Origin: Globisporangium splendens
Lineage: Eukaryota; Oomycota; Peronosporomycetes; Pythiales; Pythiaceae
Direction: 5' to 3'
Assembly: GCA_006386115.1 (NCBI GenBank)
Contig: VFIW01000024.1
Span: forward strand, 434,001-498,000
Length of the DNA stretch: 64,000 nucleotides
This document shows, one piece after another, positions 41,754 through 53,208 of this stretch. Within the stretch, counting starts at the first letter, position 1. Every line of letters begins with the position of its first letter. Under the pieces are notes generated by a model, which was not told the DNA's origin, did not search any database, and saw nothing but the letters and a program-made list of their open reading frames with translations. The translations under genes were made by a program, and so were the position numbers.

Positions 41754-43351
41754 TTACTCACCGTCGAGGAGTCCGACGAGTTCTTCCTTGGGTGTGAGCG
41801 GCGCGCGGATGCCGTACTCGGGGCTGCCGCTGCTCGTACTGTTGGTGCCGCTGCTGCTGCCGTTGGTAACGTAGATGGAGTGGTCGGACGCGTTGAAGTG
41901 GAAGACGAGCGCGCCGAAGACGAGCACGAGTGACGCGATGCCGAACACGACATCCCAGCGACCCGTGGCAGCCAGGATCTTGCCTGTGACAACGTTGCCG
42001 ATGATGCCCGGCAGCGTCGCGAACGTGTTGGAGACGCCCATGACGTGCGCGGCGTGGTTGGGTCCAATGTCGATCATGTTGACCCAGTACCCGGCCATGG
42101 ACGCGCGGCTGCAGTAGAGCGTGAGTGAGAGCAGCGCGACGGCGCTTGGCGCATCGGTCGCAAAGCGGAGCGCGAACAGGAAGCACGCTGATCCGACAAA
42201 GCCGATGCCGTTCATCAGCTGGCGCACGTGGAGCACACGGAAGCCGCGAGCCACGAGGATATCCGCGATGCGGCCAAAGAGGATCGCGCCGACGTACCCG
42301 CACATGTATGGCAGCGCTGCAGTCACGCCGTTCTTGCCCAAATCCAAATGGAGCTCTTGGCGAAAGTACAATGGGATCCAGCCGAGCAGCACGTACCAGC
42401 TGTAGTTGTAACAGAAGTGCGCAATGTAGATCGCCCACGCGGGTCGCGACGTGAGCAGCACGGACCAGTTGAGTGGCTCGTGCTCGATGGTCGCGCTGCT
42501 CTGGAACTGCCGGCGGTGGTTCATAGGGTCGAGCGTGCGGTTCGCCAGGATGTAGTCCTTCTCGTCGCGCGAGATGGTCGGATCCGTCTCGGGGTTGCTC
42601 ACGCCGAAGAGTGCGAACGCGACGACCCACACAAAACTGAAGACGCCGAAGACGATGAAGATGCGCTGCCAGCCGCTCGCCTCGAGGATCGCGGACGACA
42701 GGATGAGCGCCGTGATCGTGCCGAGGTCGCTACCGCTGGACACGAACGCGACCAGCCGACTGCGCTCCTGCAGCGGGTACCATGCGCCCGAGAGCTGGTG
42801 CATGCAGGGAAACAAGATGCCCTCGCCGAGCCCCATCCCAGCGCGCGCCAGGAAGAGGCACCACGCGCACCTGGAGACGAAGATCGTCGAGAGATCAAAG
42901 AGCGTCCACACCACGACGCCCGTGAGCAGCACCGTCTTGGCGCCGAGTTTGGTCGCAAAGTACCCACCGAGGATCTACGAAACGACAGCGTCCATTGAGT
43001 ACAAACAGCAGCAGCAACAGAGCATTATACAAGACGGAGAATGACGCCATACCTGAGTGGCCATGTACCCGTAGAAGAACGCCGAGAGCACTTCGCCCTG
43101 CTCTTCCTTCGAGTCCACGAACGACGGCAGCGCGATCCCAATGTTCGTGCCTACACGCACAGATAGAAACCCACAGAAATAACTCGCTTAATTCACAATG
43201 TGCTTCAATACGCGCATGCTCTTGCTGCTGCTGACGTACGATCGGCGTAGCAGATGGTGGTGATCCAGAGGCAGAGCAGCGCCATCACGTAGCGCTTGCG
43301 GCCCACAGGCGTGGCGCCACCACCCTCCATCTTCGCATGGTGGAGCTTCAT
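41754..43351 (-). CDS. MFS transporter, SLC17/anion:cation symporter type
   Basis: Three exons (43351-43240, 43150-43053, 42974-41754) give 476 residues with about 12 membrane spans. Helix 1 ends in ICYADRTNIGIALPSF, characteristic of SLC17 and the bacterial ACS group, and GYFATKLGAKTVLLTGVVVW is the loop 2-3 motif. Other typical pieces are RAGMGLGEGILFPCMHQ, GWQRIFIVFG and LPGIIGNVVTGKIL. Relatives carry phosphate, sialic acid, nucleotides, glutamate or sugar acids, driven by sodium or protons; the substrate cannot be assigned. A short Ser/Gly/Thr-rich stretch with N-glycosylation sequons (NGSS, NSTS) lies near the end. The ATG at 43351 was chosen because upstream codons in frame lack an ATG. 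Two CCAAT boxes occur at 43526-43530 and 43558-43562. Confidence 0.9.
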
Positions 43352-43739
43352 CCCGAGTGCGTCTACGCAGTCCGAAGCCTCTTGGTAAATGCGCGGAGCG
43401 AAGGAAGACGCCAAATTTTGTGGCGCAGTAAAGTGTGCACCTCTTCATATTGGGAGCTGCTTCTGTTTGTTGCTCACTCATCATCGAGATAGAGAGTTGA
43501 GTGTCAGCTGCAACTGCCTTTTCAACCAATGGGAATTGAGGAGTCCAGGTACTTCGACCAATCAGAGAACGTTAAGTGGCGAGGACGTCGTTGCAGAAAC
43601 TGCAAACCGTATCCCTTGAACGAAAGCCATCGACAGATGGGGAAAAATGGCGATCGCGGAAATGGAATAAATAAATATGCATACGCGCGCATATATCTAC
43701 GAGGAAGACCGTCATCTTTTCGCTGTGTACCTACACTAT

Positions 43740-45506
43740 TCACAGAGACGACGAGGGTGCGGGGGCGTCGAGCTGCAGGTCGTAGCGCAGGCGCTTGAGA
43801 TCTGCGAGCGACCGGATCTTGTGGAACGGGATGCCCAGTGCGCGGCTCACGTGCTCCTCCTCGGCGCCGTCGCCGATTGCGGTAAACTCGACGCGACTGG
43901 AAGCGTCCTCCTTGTCGTCGACGCCAGTGACACCGCCATATTGCTGCAAGATCTGCTCAAAGCAGTGCTGCTTGTGCAACTTGGACGAGCTGTAGACACA
44001 TTCGATCGGGAAGAACGCGTCGAGCTGGTAGATCAGGCACTTGCACAATGCCGGTGCCAGCTGCGTGTTCGTGACTAGGAGGTTGATGTTCTCGTACTCG
44101 ACGGCACCTTCGTCCCCATCGGTTTCTCGAGACGATGACGCCGTTTTCTTGGCGGTGAGTAGTTCCAGCACTTGACGGGCTTCGCGCAACCAGCCCGTTG
44201 AAAACGTATCAATGGACGCGACGAGCGCCTCGCGGATCGCAAACCACTCACTGCGCTCGTCGCTCAGGAAATCGACGGCGCCCTCGCGCTCGTAGATTTC
44301 TCGAATACGCTCGTAGCGCTCCGAGAGACCTGAATGCGATGGCGCATCCACGCCACCATTGCCGCTGTTAGCCTCTGCGTTTCTACTGGTTTCTGGATGG
44401 TATCTCGCACGGTCTTGAAGGCAGTGGATGTGGTCGATGTCGGCGTTGTGGAGATCGTTGAAAAAGAAATGGCGCTCGAGCATCGCGAGCAGGAACGTCA
44501 TCATCTGCTCGCCCAGTTTCACACCCAGCGCGATCTCTTTCCCATGCTGCTGCGCGAACGCACCCGTGTACAGCGATGCAAACAGCACGAGCGTCTCGTC
44601 GAGGTCCCAAATCAGTACGCGGCGGCGCTTGCGCGACGACAACGCGCGGGTCTTTTTCTGTCGCATGCAAGCTTCATTCGGCGCCTGAGGACGCGTTTCC
44701 AGGCTCGCATCCCCGTCACTATCGCCGTTGTAGCCATTGCCGCCACCATTGCTGGTGTTGCTATCTGCATTACCCGCGCTCGACTTTTGCTTCTTCAATG
44801 GACGAGTGTTCTGGCGTCTGCCGTCATCGTGTTCGCGCTGGTGTCGATCTTGGTTCACACTCTTGCCGCCGTCACTGTTGTGCTCGCACTTGTTGTTTCC
44901 AGTTGCGGTGGTCCGATGTCCACGTAGCAGCGCACCGACGATGGTGACCCACGAGAAGCGCATTTGGCGCAGGTCGCGGCGCTGGAGTGTCTCCATGCAC
45001 TCGAGTCCGAGCATCACGCCGACGACGCCCACGAGACTCACACACACCACGGGGAGCACGACCATTTGCGCCACGACGTCAAACACGAACTCCCAGCGCT
45101 GCGGAGCACACGATGGCGGATGGCAGCGATGCACGCTCAGTGCGGCCACTGGCACTGGCGCCACGGCGCGCGGCAGGATCGCGATGATGGGCGTGGACAC
45201 CGTCATGCCAGACGCGGAGATGCTGGGTGTTTCTAGGATCCACCGAGTAAGCCACGGACTAGGATCGACTTGGCAGTGATACCTACCGATCCGAGGAGCT
45301 CTGGTGCCACGAAGCGGTATGAAGACGCCGCGTGACGACGACGGCGAGGACTCAGACTGCAGGGCTGACGGCGCGGCGTGTTGCTTCTGCGGCGGCTGCT
45401 TGTGCCGCGTTAAAACCGCGCAGACGAGAATGGCGCGCGCGCTTTGGCCCTTCGCGCGAGGTGATGACGCTGACTCGTGCTTGCACGCACTGGGCTTTGA
45501 CGTCAT
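43740..45506 (-). CDS. Eyes absent (EYA) family protein phosphatase with N-terminal hydrophobic segment
   Basis: One open frame of 588 residues. The C-terminal 300 residues are a HAD-fold EYA domain: VLIWDLDETLVLFASLYTG with nucleophile Asp301 and Asp303, FFNDLHNADIDHIHCLQD, STGWLREARQVLELL, NINLLVTNTQLAPALCKCL, and FTAIGDGAEEEHVSRALGIP. EYA proteins dephosphorylate phosphotyrosine. The N-terminal part is unusual: a hydrophobic stretch (about 141-169, VVAQMVVLPVVCVSLVGVVG) looks like a membrane anchor, followed by a Ser/Asn/Gly linker and a basic patch (RKRRR). A 54-nt GTAGGT...CCTAG interval around residues 76-93 could be a frame-neutral intron. The start codon is therefore less certain than the phosphatase domain. 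Confidence 0.85.
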   Translation of the reverse strand: MTSKPSACKHESASSPRAKGQSARAILVCAVLTRHKQPPQKQHAAPSALQSESSPSSSRGVFIPLRGTRAPRIGRYHCQVDPSPWLTRWILETPSISASGMTVSTPIIAILPRAVAPVPVAALSVHRCHPPSCAPQRWEFVFDVVAQMVVLPVVCVSLVGVVGVMLGLECMETLQRRDLRQMRFSWVTIVGALLRGHRTTATGNNKCEHNSDGGKSVNQDRHQREHDDGRRQNTRPLKKQKSSAGNADSNTSNGGGNGYNGDSDGDASLETRPQAPNEACMRQKKTRALSSRKRRRVLIWDLDETLVLFASLYTGAFAQQHGKEIALGVKLGEQMMTFLLAMLERHFFFNDLHNADIDHIHCLQDRARYHPETSRNAEANSGNGGVDAPSHSGLSERYERIREIYEREGAVDFLSDERSEWFAIREALVASIDTFSTGWLREARQVLELLTAKKTASSSRETDGDEGAVEYENINLLVTNTQLAPALCKCLIYQLDAFFPIECVYSSSKLHKQHCFEQILQQYGGVTGVDDKEDASSRVEFTAIGDGAEEEHVSRALGIPFHKIRSLADLKRLRYDLQLDAPAPSSSL

Positions 45507-46802
45507 TGGGACGCACCAGATGATGCACTAGAGAGGGGGGACACTCGCGATAAACGACGCCGGGGAGTGACGACGGCGACGACGACAGGATGGGGAGATC
45601 ACAAAAACCACGCGCACACGTGTGGGCTGCTGATCACAACTGAAGCGAGTGCGCAAAGGAAGCGATAATGGCGACTGTGGGAATGGACCGATATGCCGAT
45701 GGATGGATGGATAACGAGTGCGAATGTGGACGCTTGGAGATGACGGTGCATGAGAATCTGGGGTGTTCGTTCTATAGAACGGCAGGTAGGCGCTTCCGCG
45801 CTTTCTGCTGCCAAGACAGCGCATGCTCCATACTCTATAGAGACCTGCTTATGATCGTAATTCCTCTTTGGAATTGTTGATAGAACAATATGTATGCAAG
45901 GATACCTGTTTACACTGTGAATATGTTGTTTGAAAGGACAGATTGTGAATAGAGATGTTTCCTCTAGGTTGTTTTACCAGATGACAGGCGAGACGTCATT
46001 TCCGCCATTCGCGTCAGCCCAGAGCCGGGCCACCGCACTTTCGCCCGCCGTTTCGGTCAAACGACTACTTCAACCCTTGCTTTACAGACATGCTTTGCTG
46101 TGTTGAGATATTTTCTACATATATTGAAAATTATGGACAGTAATATTAATGTTCTTACAACCAGGGACTAATCGGTTGGGAAGGTCGCGATTACAGCCAC
46201 GGTTGGTCACCATGGGACACCCACCCACTTGGCGAACTGGGACGTGCGTGGACCGTTGACTTTACCGCTGCTGGGTGACGATTGCCCACCGCAACGGCCA
46301 TACAGAGTTTCATACGAAAACTTGAGCATGGTGGCGCCACTGCAGTTCCATTGTTTCCTTTGTTGTTGACAAACTTTAACTGCACGTCAGCGCGCTTGCG
46401 ACTTGCGTCAACTCGTCCAACGCCATTTCCTGGACGCATTTGATGAAAATTGGTGTCTTGAGACTTTTATCTTGGCTGATTTACATGCTTTTATCATCTC
46501 ATTGGCTTTTGCTCCACTGGTTTCTGTTGCGGCAGAATCGGAGCCGTTTAATTTCAAGAATATGAAGGGCTCTTTAGATGGATATCGATACATATTGCTG
46601 TTGTTTCGAGCCTGCCGCATTGGTGTTTCTTGGATGAAGCAGCTACGAAGCCACGTCGATGCGCGTCGACCCGTTGATGAGCGAATAGAAGAAGGAACTT
46701 GCAATGTAATGCGACTTATTCGTCGTCGTCGTCATGGAGCTATGGCATGAGACAGACACAGCAAGATCGTGTGCAGTGAGCAGCATGCAAACCAGTCGTG
46801 TA
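45507..46802. other. 1.3-kb intergenic region with two palindromes
   Basis: Holds the upstream region of the EYA gene (-) and the 3' flank of the RNase H2C gene (-). No family is recognisable in any open frame; the 348-nt plus-strand frame at 46403 lacks motifs. Two perfect palindromes are listed separately. Confidence 0.45.
45769..45842. promoter_or_regulatory. pair of CTATAG-centred palindromes upstream of EYA
   Basis: GTTCTATAGAAC (45769-45780) and CTCTATAGAG (45833-45842) are perfect palindromes sharing the core CTATAG, about 64 bp apart centre to centre and roughly 270-330 bp upstream of the EYA start. They could bind a dimeric regulator. This rests on symmetry alone. Confidence 0.25.
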
Positions 46803-47496
46803 TCATGCGCCATGCGTGATGGTATGCGTGTCAGAGAATGAAGCTTCGTGTGGGGTACGTACTGCATGGGCGACTTGGATCCATTGCTGCAGAGTAGTTG
46901 GTAGATGCGCGTTCTCGTCCGTGTTGTTGTTGGGGACATCCCTGCCACATATACATAGAGATTATCAGTTCATGACTTGCCAGCATGCGCAACTTCCGTC
47001 GTGCTTTGCACTATTATACGCAAGCAACAACACACCAACGTACCAGTATGTGAGTTCATCAAAGTGATGGTCGACTTCCCACATCTTGCCTTCATCATCG
47101 GGGTGCGTCATGCCGCTATCTTCTAACACCAGACCTGCCAAACCATCACCGCCACAATGAGTTAGCCACACATGCACCACCAACAAATCCATGGCAACCA
47201 CCAGCACCTTCATAGCGCTGACCTTGATACCCTAACGGGCGCAACGTGAGCTTCTCGCCCTGCAGCTGAATGCCCCGGAACTCGGCGCGCCATGCTCGCT
47301 GGGGGTTTGCGGCCAATTTCGTCACGTCTTGCACATGGTCGGCGGCCGTGAGCGCCTCCGGTCGGAAGTAGTTCTTGACAGGCGCCTTCCCGTCAAAGTG
47401 GATGCGGCACGGCAGGCAGTGCACGCTCTCCTCGGGCGGCGGCAGTGGGCATCGCGTCAGCGCCACGCGCGTCGCGCCAGTGCGTCCGCTCGCCAT
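46803..47496 (-). CDS. RNASEH2C: ribonuclease H2 subunit C
   Basis: Three exons (47496-47223, 47134-47044, 46941-46803) give 167 residues, against 164 in human RNASEH2C. The family's layout is visible: VHCLPCRIHFDGKAPVKNYF at residues 25-45, EFRGIQLQGEKLTLRPLGYQG in the centre, and HFDELTYWDVPNNN with LQQWIQVAHAV at the C-terminus. The C subunit supports the catalytic A subunit in the heterotrimer that removes ribonucleotides and RNA-DNA hybrids from nuclear DNA. The small central exon (91 nt) is confirmed by the continuous GLVLEDSG...TYW reading. The gene is divergent from the ZNRD2 gene with only 231 bp between ATGs. Confidence 0.9.
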
Positions 47497-47505
47497 TGCA
47501 CTTGG

Positions 47506-47519
47506 ATGAACAAATGAGC
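47506..47519 (-). promoter_or_regulatory. initiator-like element of the RNase H2C gene
   Basis: On the minus strand this reads GCTCATTTGTTCAT. It matches the first half of the oomycete initiator GCTCATTYYNCAWTTT closely and sits 10-23 bp before the ATG, implying a very short leader. Confidence 0.35.
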
Positions 47520-47727
47520 CAAGCAGGTGAAAAATTGCTGGAAAATGGCGCCAAAACAACCATCTCCTCTGTGAACGCATAAACAGAGAAGATGCCTGTC
47601 TACATGAATAATACACCTAACAGATCCCAAGCTCACCTCAGCCGAACCTTTAGATAAGGATGCAAATGGAGTATCCACAGATATTTCAATTATAGAGGTT
47701 ATTGTGAATCACGAGAGAGTTGGGCGA

Positions 47728-48816
47728 ATGGATTCCAACCTCAGCCAAATCCAATCCTCCACAGCAAGCATGACATCGGTATGTTCGCCTGCGCTCGGGT
47801 TTGTTGTTCTGCTTTTCGATCAGCACCCGTAGTTCTGTGTATGACTGCGCGCTTATGGTGCTGATTGCGCTCTCTTTCTGTGGTTTCGTGTTTGTGCGCA
47901 GAACGAGCTCAAGTACAAGAAACGCGACGACGCGAGTGCTCGCCTCGGCGAGAAAATGCTGCAAGTAGGACGCAAAGCACTGCTTGTCCTTGCCTGCGCA
48001 TTGTTCAGTTGCTTAATGAATATTGCTTTGCGCTTGTGTGTGTGTAGGGATGGACACTGCTTGGTCTCACGTGCCCAAACGACGGGTGCTTGACGCCGTT
48101 TGTGCGCAACAAGCACGGCCAAATGTACTGCGTCAATTGCGAAATGTTCGCCGTGACGGAAGAAGACGCCAAGAAAGAGCGCAAGCAAAAGGAACAAGAT
48201 GAACAGCAGCTCGCGGTGCACTTGCAGGAGGAAAGAGAGCGCGAGCAGCGCATCGCGCAGCGCTTTCGCGAGGAAGAACAGCGCCGCGCTGCAGCGCAAC
48301 AGCAGAAAGAGTACGAACAGCAGCAGGCTCGCGCTGCTTCTGCTGCTACTTCAGCTGTGATAACGTCAGGTACGTGAACGCGCGTGTGGTGACTATTGGT
48401 TACGCACGGGACGGGGATCTAACAGCTCATCTTTATTTAATGTGGACTGTTCAGGAAAACGCAAGGGCACCTCTGTGCCACTGGATGATGGCGTCACGTC
48501 TCCAGATGACGACCGCGTGAAGGCGCTCCGCCACCAAACACTCGCCGCTTTGTATCAGGTAGAGCACCCGTGGTTCTTCCACTCTTGATCTAATTACTTC
48601 TGTTTATCTATCTCCATGATTGTATATGTAATTAATGCGTCGTGCCATTGGCCACCATTGTTTCTTTTCTTTGTGTCACATTATCTTACTTCGTAGAAAA
48701 TGGAAGACCTCACCAACTCCCTTAGTGTCCAGGACCACAGCGAACGCATGCTCACAGTCGCGAAAACCATCCGCGAGCTCGCAGAAGCCATCCAGACGCT
48801 CTCCTCCACGCCGTAG
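47728..48816 (+). CDS. ZNRD2: zinc-ribbon protein ZNRD2 (Sjogren/scleroderma autoantigen p27 family)
   Basis: Five exons (47728-47778, 47902-47964, 48048-48369, 48455-48558, 48697-48816) give 219 residues. A conserved helix (KKRDDASARLGEKMLQ) leads into the zinc ribbon GWTLLGLTCPNDGCLTPFV...YCVNC, with four cysteines as two CxxxxC/CxxC knuckles, at about residues 38-72. A long charged coiled coil rich in Glu, Gln and Arg follows (about 75-140), then a linker and a C-terminal helix (ERMLTVAKTIRELAEAIQTL) as in the human protein. The function of the family is poorly known. The two short first exons are supported by uninterrupted frame, and the conserved GW...LLG start of the ribbon coincides with an exon start. 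Confidence 0.88.
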
Positions 48817-48969
48817 ACGCCCGTATTACCGTCTAACATGAAGAAAAAAGAGTGCTTACGTGCAGAATCCTCCTTTTTTAGACGTTGCCGAGGCTGGTGT
48901 TTCGATTAAACAGCTTTGTCGACGTTTTGATCATAGCTGAAAGATATCTCTGCCGTTCGTCGGCCCAAT

Positions 48970-51118
48970 CTATAGTTCGGTCACTTCTCGGCGCGTCTCG
49001 AGGTTGGCGTTGTCGTCGTCTTCCGTTAGCAGCCCGTAGTGCTCTTCCGGGAGCACTTTCGTGATGCTGTCGTCCGTTGTGTGCTTTGTTTCTGGCGCGT
49101 ACGCGTGCGTGAACATTAACGACATTAAAGCCACGCCACTACACATGGATATAAGCATGCGCGACATCGTCAGACCACTGCTCATGTGCACAACTTCAAG
49201 AGGAAAGACCAAGATGGATATACCTTAGAATCAGGTACAATTTCGCAATGCCGTTTTTCTCAGGCGTGGGGCCACGCCCAAGGAACGAGATCGCGGAAAG
49301 CGTAAACACCGCGACGACAATGTTGCAGATATAACTGATACCCATAAAGAACGAAAACGCGCGCGAACGGATATGCACAGGCGTCATATCGGCCAAGATC
49401 ACCCTGTTGGCGTACAATCACGCATAACACGCAGTAAGTAAACAGGACCATCATGAGCCATATAGAGCTGCCGCTCGGAACGTACCAGACAACGGCACCC
49501 AAGCCTACCGCAAACCCGGCGACAAAGAGCAGCACGGCAATGACTGCAATGATCCCTTGGGCGTGAACATTGTTGTTCAGACACAGCAAACTCGTGCTCA
49601 GTATCAGGAGTGCGAGGATCATCGTGATGGTACCGAACGTGAGCAGCGGACGGCGTCCGTAGGAGTCCACAAACGAGATCGACACGATCGTGACGCCGAC
49701 ATTCGTGAACCCGACGACCGCCGTCGCCAGGAATGGGTTCGAAATGCCTGCAAAATGGAAGATCTTGGCCGAATAGAGCATCACTGTGTTGATGCCCGTC
49801 ATGCTGCTCGTTGCATGTTCAACACAAATACACAAACGAATTAGAAAACCTGCAAACCAAAATGAAAAATGCAATATGCTAAAATAGCAACACGTACGCT
49901 TGGAAGAAGACCAAGAACGTTCCAACGACCACCACTTTCTTGTGCGTCCACAGATCGGCCCAGGACACGTCCTTATCGTGGCGTCGGTGCTCCATCGCAG
50001 TCGAAATCTGTCGCAATTCCGCATCGATGCCGGCGCGATCGTGCTTGTTGCGCAAAAACACGAGCGCTGCTTTGCTCTGCAAGCATTTCACCATTGTACC
50101 CATATACATTACCAATTAGAACCTCATGTAGTGAAATTCTGCTGCACTTGGATCCTCTGACCTCCTCTCGCCCCTTGTTTTTCATCAACCACCACGGACT
50201 CTCTGGGATCACTTTCGTCGTAGCGCATTGCAGGACGGCGGGCACCGCCACAAACGCATTCAAATACTGCATACCGACACACACGAACATGACATGCATT
50301 AGTACATGCGATCCAGGTAGCCCACAGCGACAAGACAACGTGAAATGAGCTTGTCGTACTCTCCATCCGGATGGCACTTCGGTGATCAAAAAGTACCCCA
50401 AGATGCCCGTCGCGAGCATGCCAACCGTCAGCGACAGCTGATGGTACGACGTGATCTGCCCGCGGATCTGCGCGGGAGAGATCTCGTTCAACAAGATCGG
50501 CACAGTGTTTGTCACAATCCCAGAGCCAATGCTATACGTAAAGAAAGATACACAAACAAATAGCATGCAGCAGTCAGTGTCGCCATCATGGCTTCAAGTT
50601 TGTATGATGCAAATTACGTACCCGATACAGAACCGGCCGAGAAAGATTGCTTTCTTGGTGGTCGCTAGCGCACACACAATGCCACCGACAATGTAAAACA
50701 CATTGTTCGCCAAGATCGTCTTCTTCTGGCCGATGCGTTCGCCAATGCCACCGGTCACTACCGCCGACACAAGCGCACCGACGACCACAAGCGCCGTCGC
50801 GGTTTCCTGCTCCGAGGTCGAGAGGTTGATGTCGATCAACAGCGAACCGACAGCATCGGGGACAATGCACACGTTGAGCACGGCCGCGCCGTACCCCCAG
50901 AGGAACGACGAGAGCGAGATGAGGATCGCGGCGAGTTGAAGTCGGCCATGGGAGCCGTCGCGCGTGTTACGCGATGGGGCGACCTTCGCGTTGCTGCTGC
51001 TGCTGCTGGGGCCCACAGGCACGACGCTGGCGTCACGCAGCCACGAATGCTGCTGGGGGTCGTCCGCTGGCAGCAGCCGCTCGGTCATCATGTCACGCGC
51101 CGCCGCCGCCGAGTCCAT
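48970..51118 (-). CDS. sugar transporter (MFS, GLUT-like)
   Basis: Seven exons (51118-50622, 50531-50360, 50266-50162, 50076-49898, 49806-49486, 49403-49224, 49177-48970) give 553 residues. After a cytosolic leader, helix 1 reads LWGYGAAVLNVCIV. The sugar-porter signatures are then GGIGERIGQKK (loop 2-3), PESPWWLMKNKG (loop 6-7), TGINTVMLYSAKIF (helix 7), DSYGRRPLL (loop 8-9) and PETK near the end. These proteins move hexoses by facilitated diffusion or proton symport. The exon 4-5 and 5-6 junctions matter most: they give FFQASMTGINT and GAVVWVILADMTPVHIRSRA, which restore the expected helix 7 and loop 10 sequence. Hydrophobic spans total about 12. Specificity cannot be inferred. Confidence 0.88.
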
Positions 51119-53208
51119 ATCTTTCCTTGTTGCCGTTGAATTTAACCACTCACAGAGAAAGAATTCGGACTTACACGAAGTCGAAGAACAGCGAATACAG
51201 GGATCATCCCTCTAAATGCGATATACGTTGCCCACACTATTTTATCTGATCAGCACTGATTTCGAGTGGCTGACATAAGTTGGGCAGCGCTCGTTGTGTC
51301 GCCATCGCCAATTGGTCAGATGCTGGACTTTTGAAACATGGATGCACAAAGATACGCAGCGATTGGCTGGCTCTGGGTTTTCGATCCTGGACGTTCGCGC
51401 CTGGCTGTTTTCTGGCCACCCCACCATGTGCCTTTCACTTATCTCAGGACAGTCTGACCTCCTTCAGCCGAACAGCATTACTCGAATACCCTTCTTAATG
51501 CGATCGAGTTTGACATTGTCTATTTAAGAAGGAGTTGGTTGTTTGGTTATGCAGAGGATGGTTGTACCTTTAAGATGTTATAATGCGGTACCTTCAATCA
51601 GTTCAATACCTTTGCTATTTGATGTGTTCGGCATTTCGGCTGAGGGAGGTCATACTGTACTGTAGTTCTCCAAGATCGGCAGCGAGTGTGGACTTGATTT
51701 ACATCTCAGCCGCGTGGCTTTGCGCACGCCGTCGGCGACAATTAGCGAATCTGTACGAGTCAATTGCACATTCGTGCAGTCTGGCAATGGAGAACGGCGA
51801 CGCCTCCCGCAGATAGGTCGTCCAAGTTTACTGGGAGCAGTAAACGCCACGATGGGGTTCTGTTTCGCGTTGATGGGTAAAGTGCATACACGACGAGAGC
51901 GCAGACGGCGACTGGTCATCGCACTGTTCCATTTGCAATGTTACACGTATACAGAAGGACATTGTACGATGGGACATGTTTTTGCGGCATGTATCGTTCC
52001 GAATAAACTGATGTGGGCCAGTGGAATCCAGCTAAAATTGAGGCTCGTGATGGAAGGTTGACAAAACAGAAAAGATAGTGGAAAGAAAGAAAGATTTTTC
52101 TTTTGCTTCTCTCTTGCTGGTCTCGACAGACTGCCGTATATTCCACAGAGGCGATCGAATGGTACTGATGCGCATTTGCTTTTTTTTTCTTCCACACTTT
52201 TTCTAACTGGCAAAACTCTGACCGCGAGAGATCAGATAAGAAGCAACCCATGACGATTGTTCAGTGCCAGCATGGATGGCGGAGAAAGACGGAGGAGAGC
52301 AATCTTGCTTCCTCCATTTCCCCCTTGCTCTTTGGTCTTTCTACATTTTCACTCTGTTGAAACTCCTCTTCGCCTACCAACCAACCACTTGATCCATTCT
52401 CGAACACGAGCTCTCTGCTTGATTTTCCAAGCAGCCTTGGCTCAAGCATTTCAGTATGCGTTTTGTGATTTTTTTAACAGGTATATTTAGTGCTCACGCG
52501 TTATTGTTCCGAGGAGCAACTGAAGCCGATTTACTGGTGGTGATCATGAAAACTCAAAGGTTTCTAGTTGAATGAAGCCTCGGTTTTGCACTCGGTTCTG
52601 CGCCTTCGAGGCGACGAATTACAGGTGTTTTGCTTCCAAAATGCGAGTGTTGCTCCTTAGATTCGCTCGCTGTCTGCTTGTCTTGAAGACAATGTCTTCA
52701 CAGTCTTCAGAGTCTGGAAACGACCGAAAGAAGGAAGGGTGGAGTAGGGTTCGGGATTGTGGGCCGTTGTGGATCCATTTTTATGAAGCCCCTTCGCCCT
52801 GTCGCTCCAACCATTCTTTTGCATGCAAAAGTGCTGTTGTCGAGCCTCGTTGAAGCGCGCTGTTTAAATTTCCAGTTCCAACACTTGCGTACCCCTTGCC
52901 CTTATACAATTTCTCCCTCCTTTTCCGCCAATCATGTCGCTGCATTGCCGTTTTGGGTGGTCATCGTGGAGGAAACGCTCTAGCGTACCCCTTTTCGCTA
53001 CCTTGTGATCCCCTAGCCCCCTGTTCCGACACATTGCGCTCCCGTCCCTGTCTCCTGGACCGCCGCTCTCGCTCGTGGGCTCCGCGTCTTTGGGCTTGCA
53101 GGCGTGGGGGAGAACGCGAAAAGCGCGCAAGAGAAAAGAACAACCGCATTTGAGAGCCGACGCCAGCCGCACGAGCGCGTCCGCCGCAAGACAAGTTGGC
53201 CACTAACA
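51119..53208. other. 2.1-kb intergenic region, the longest in the window
   Basis: Separates the sugar transporter start (-) from the Cys/His-repeat protein (+). Only short open frames are present and none has recognisable motifs. CCAAT-type boxes occur at 51308-51315 (overlapping CCAAT and ATTGG), 51362-51366 (reversed) and 52928-52932. A pyrimidine-rich stretch at 52140-52440 may belong to a long 5' leader of the gene to the right. Confidence 0.45.

Noticed and set aside
41758..42630. 290-codon minus-strand frame within the SLC17-like gene
   Set aside because: Arg/His-rich out-of-frame reading of the transporter exon, whose own frame gives 12 membrane spans.
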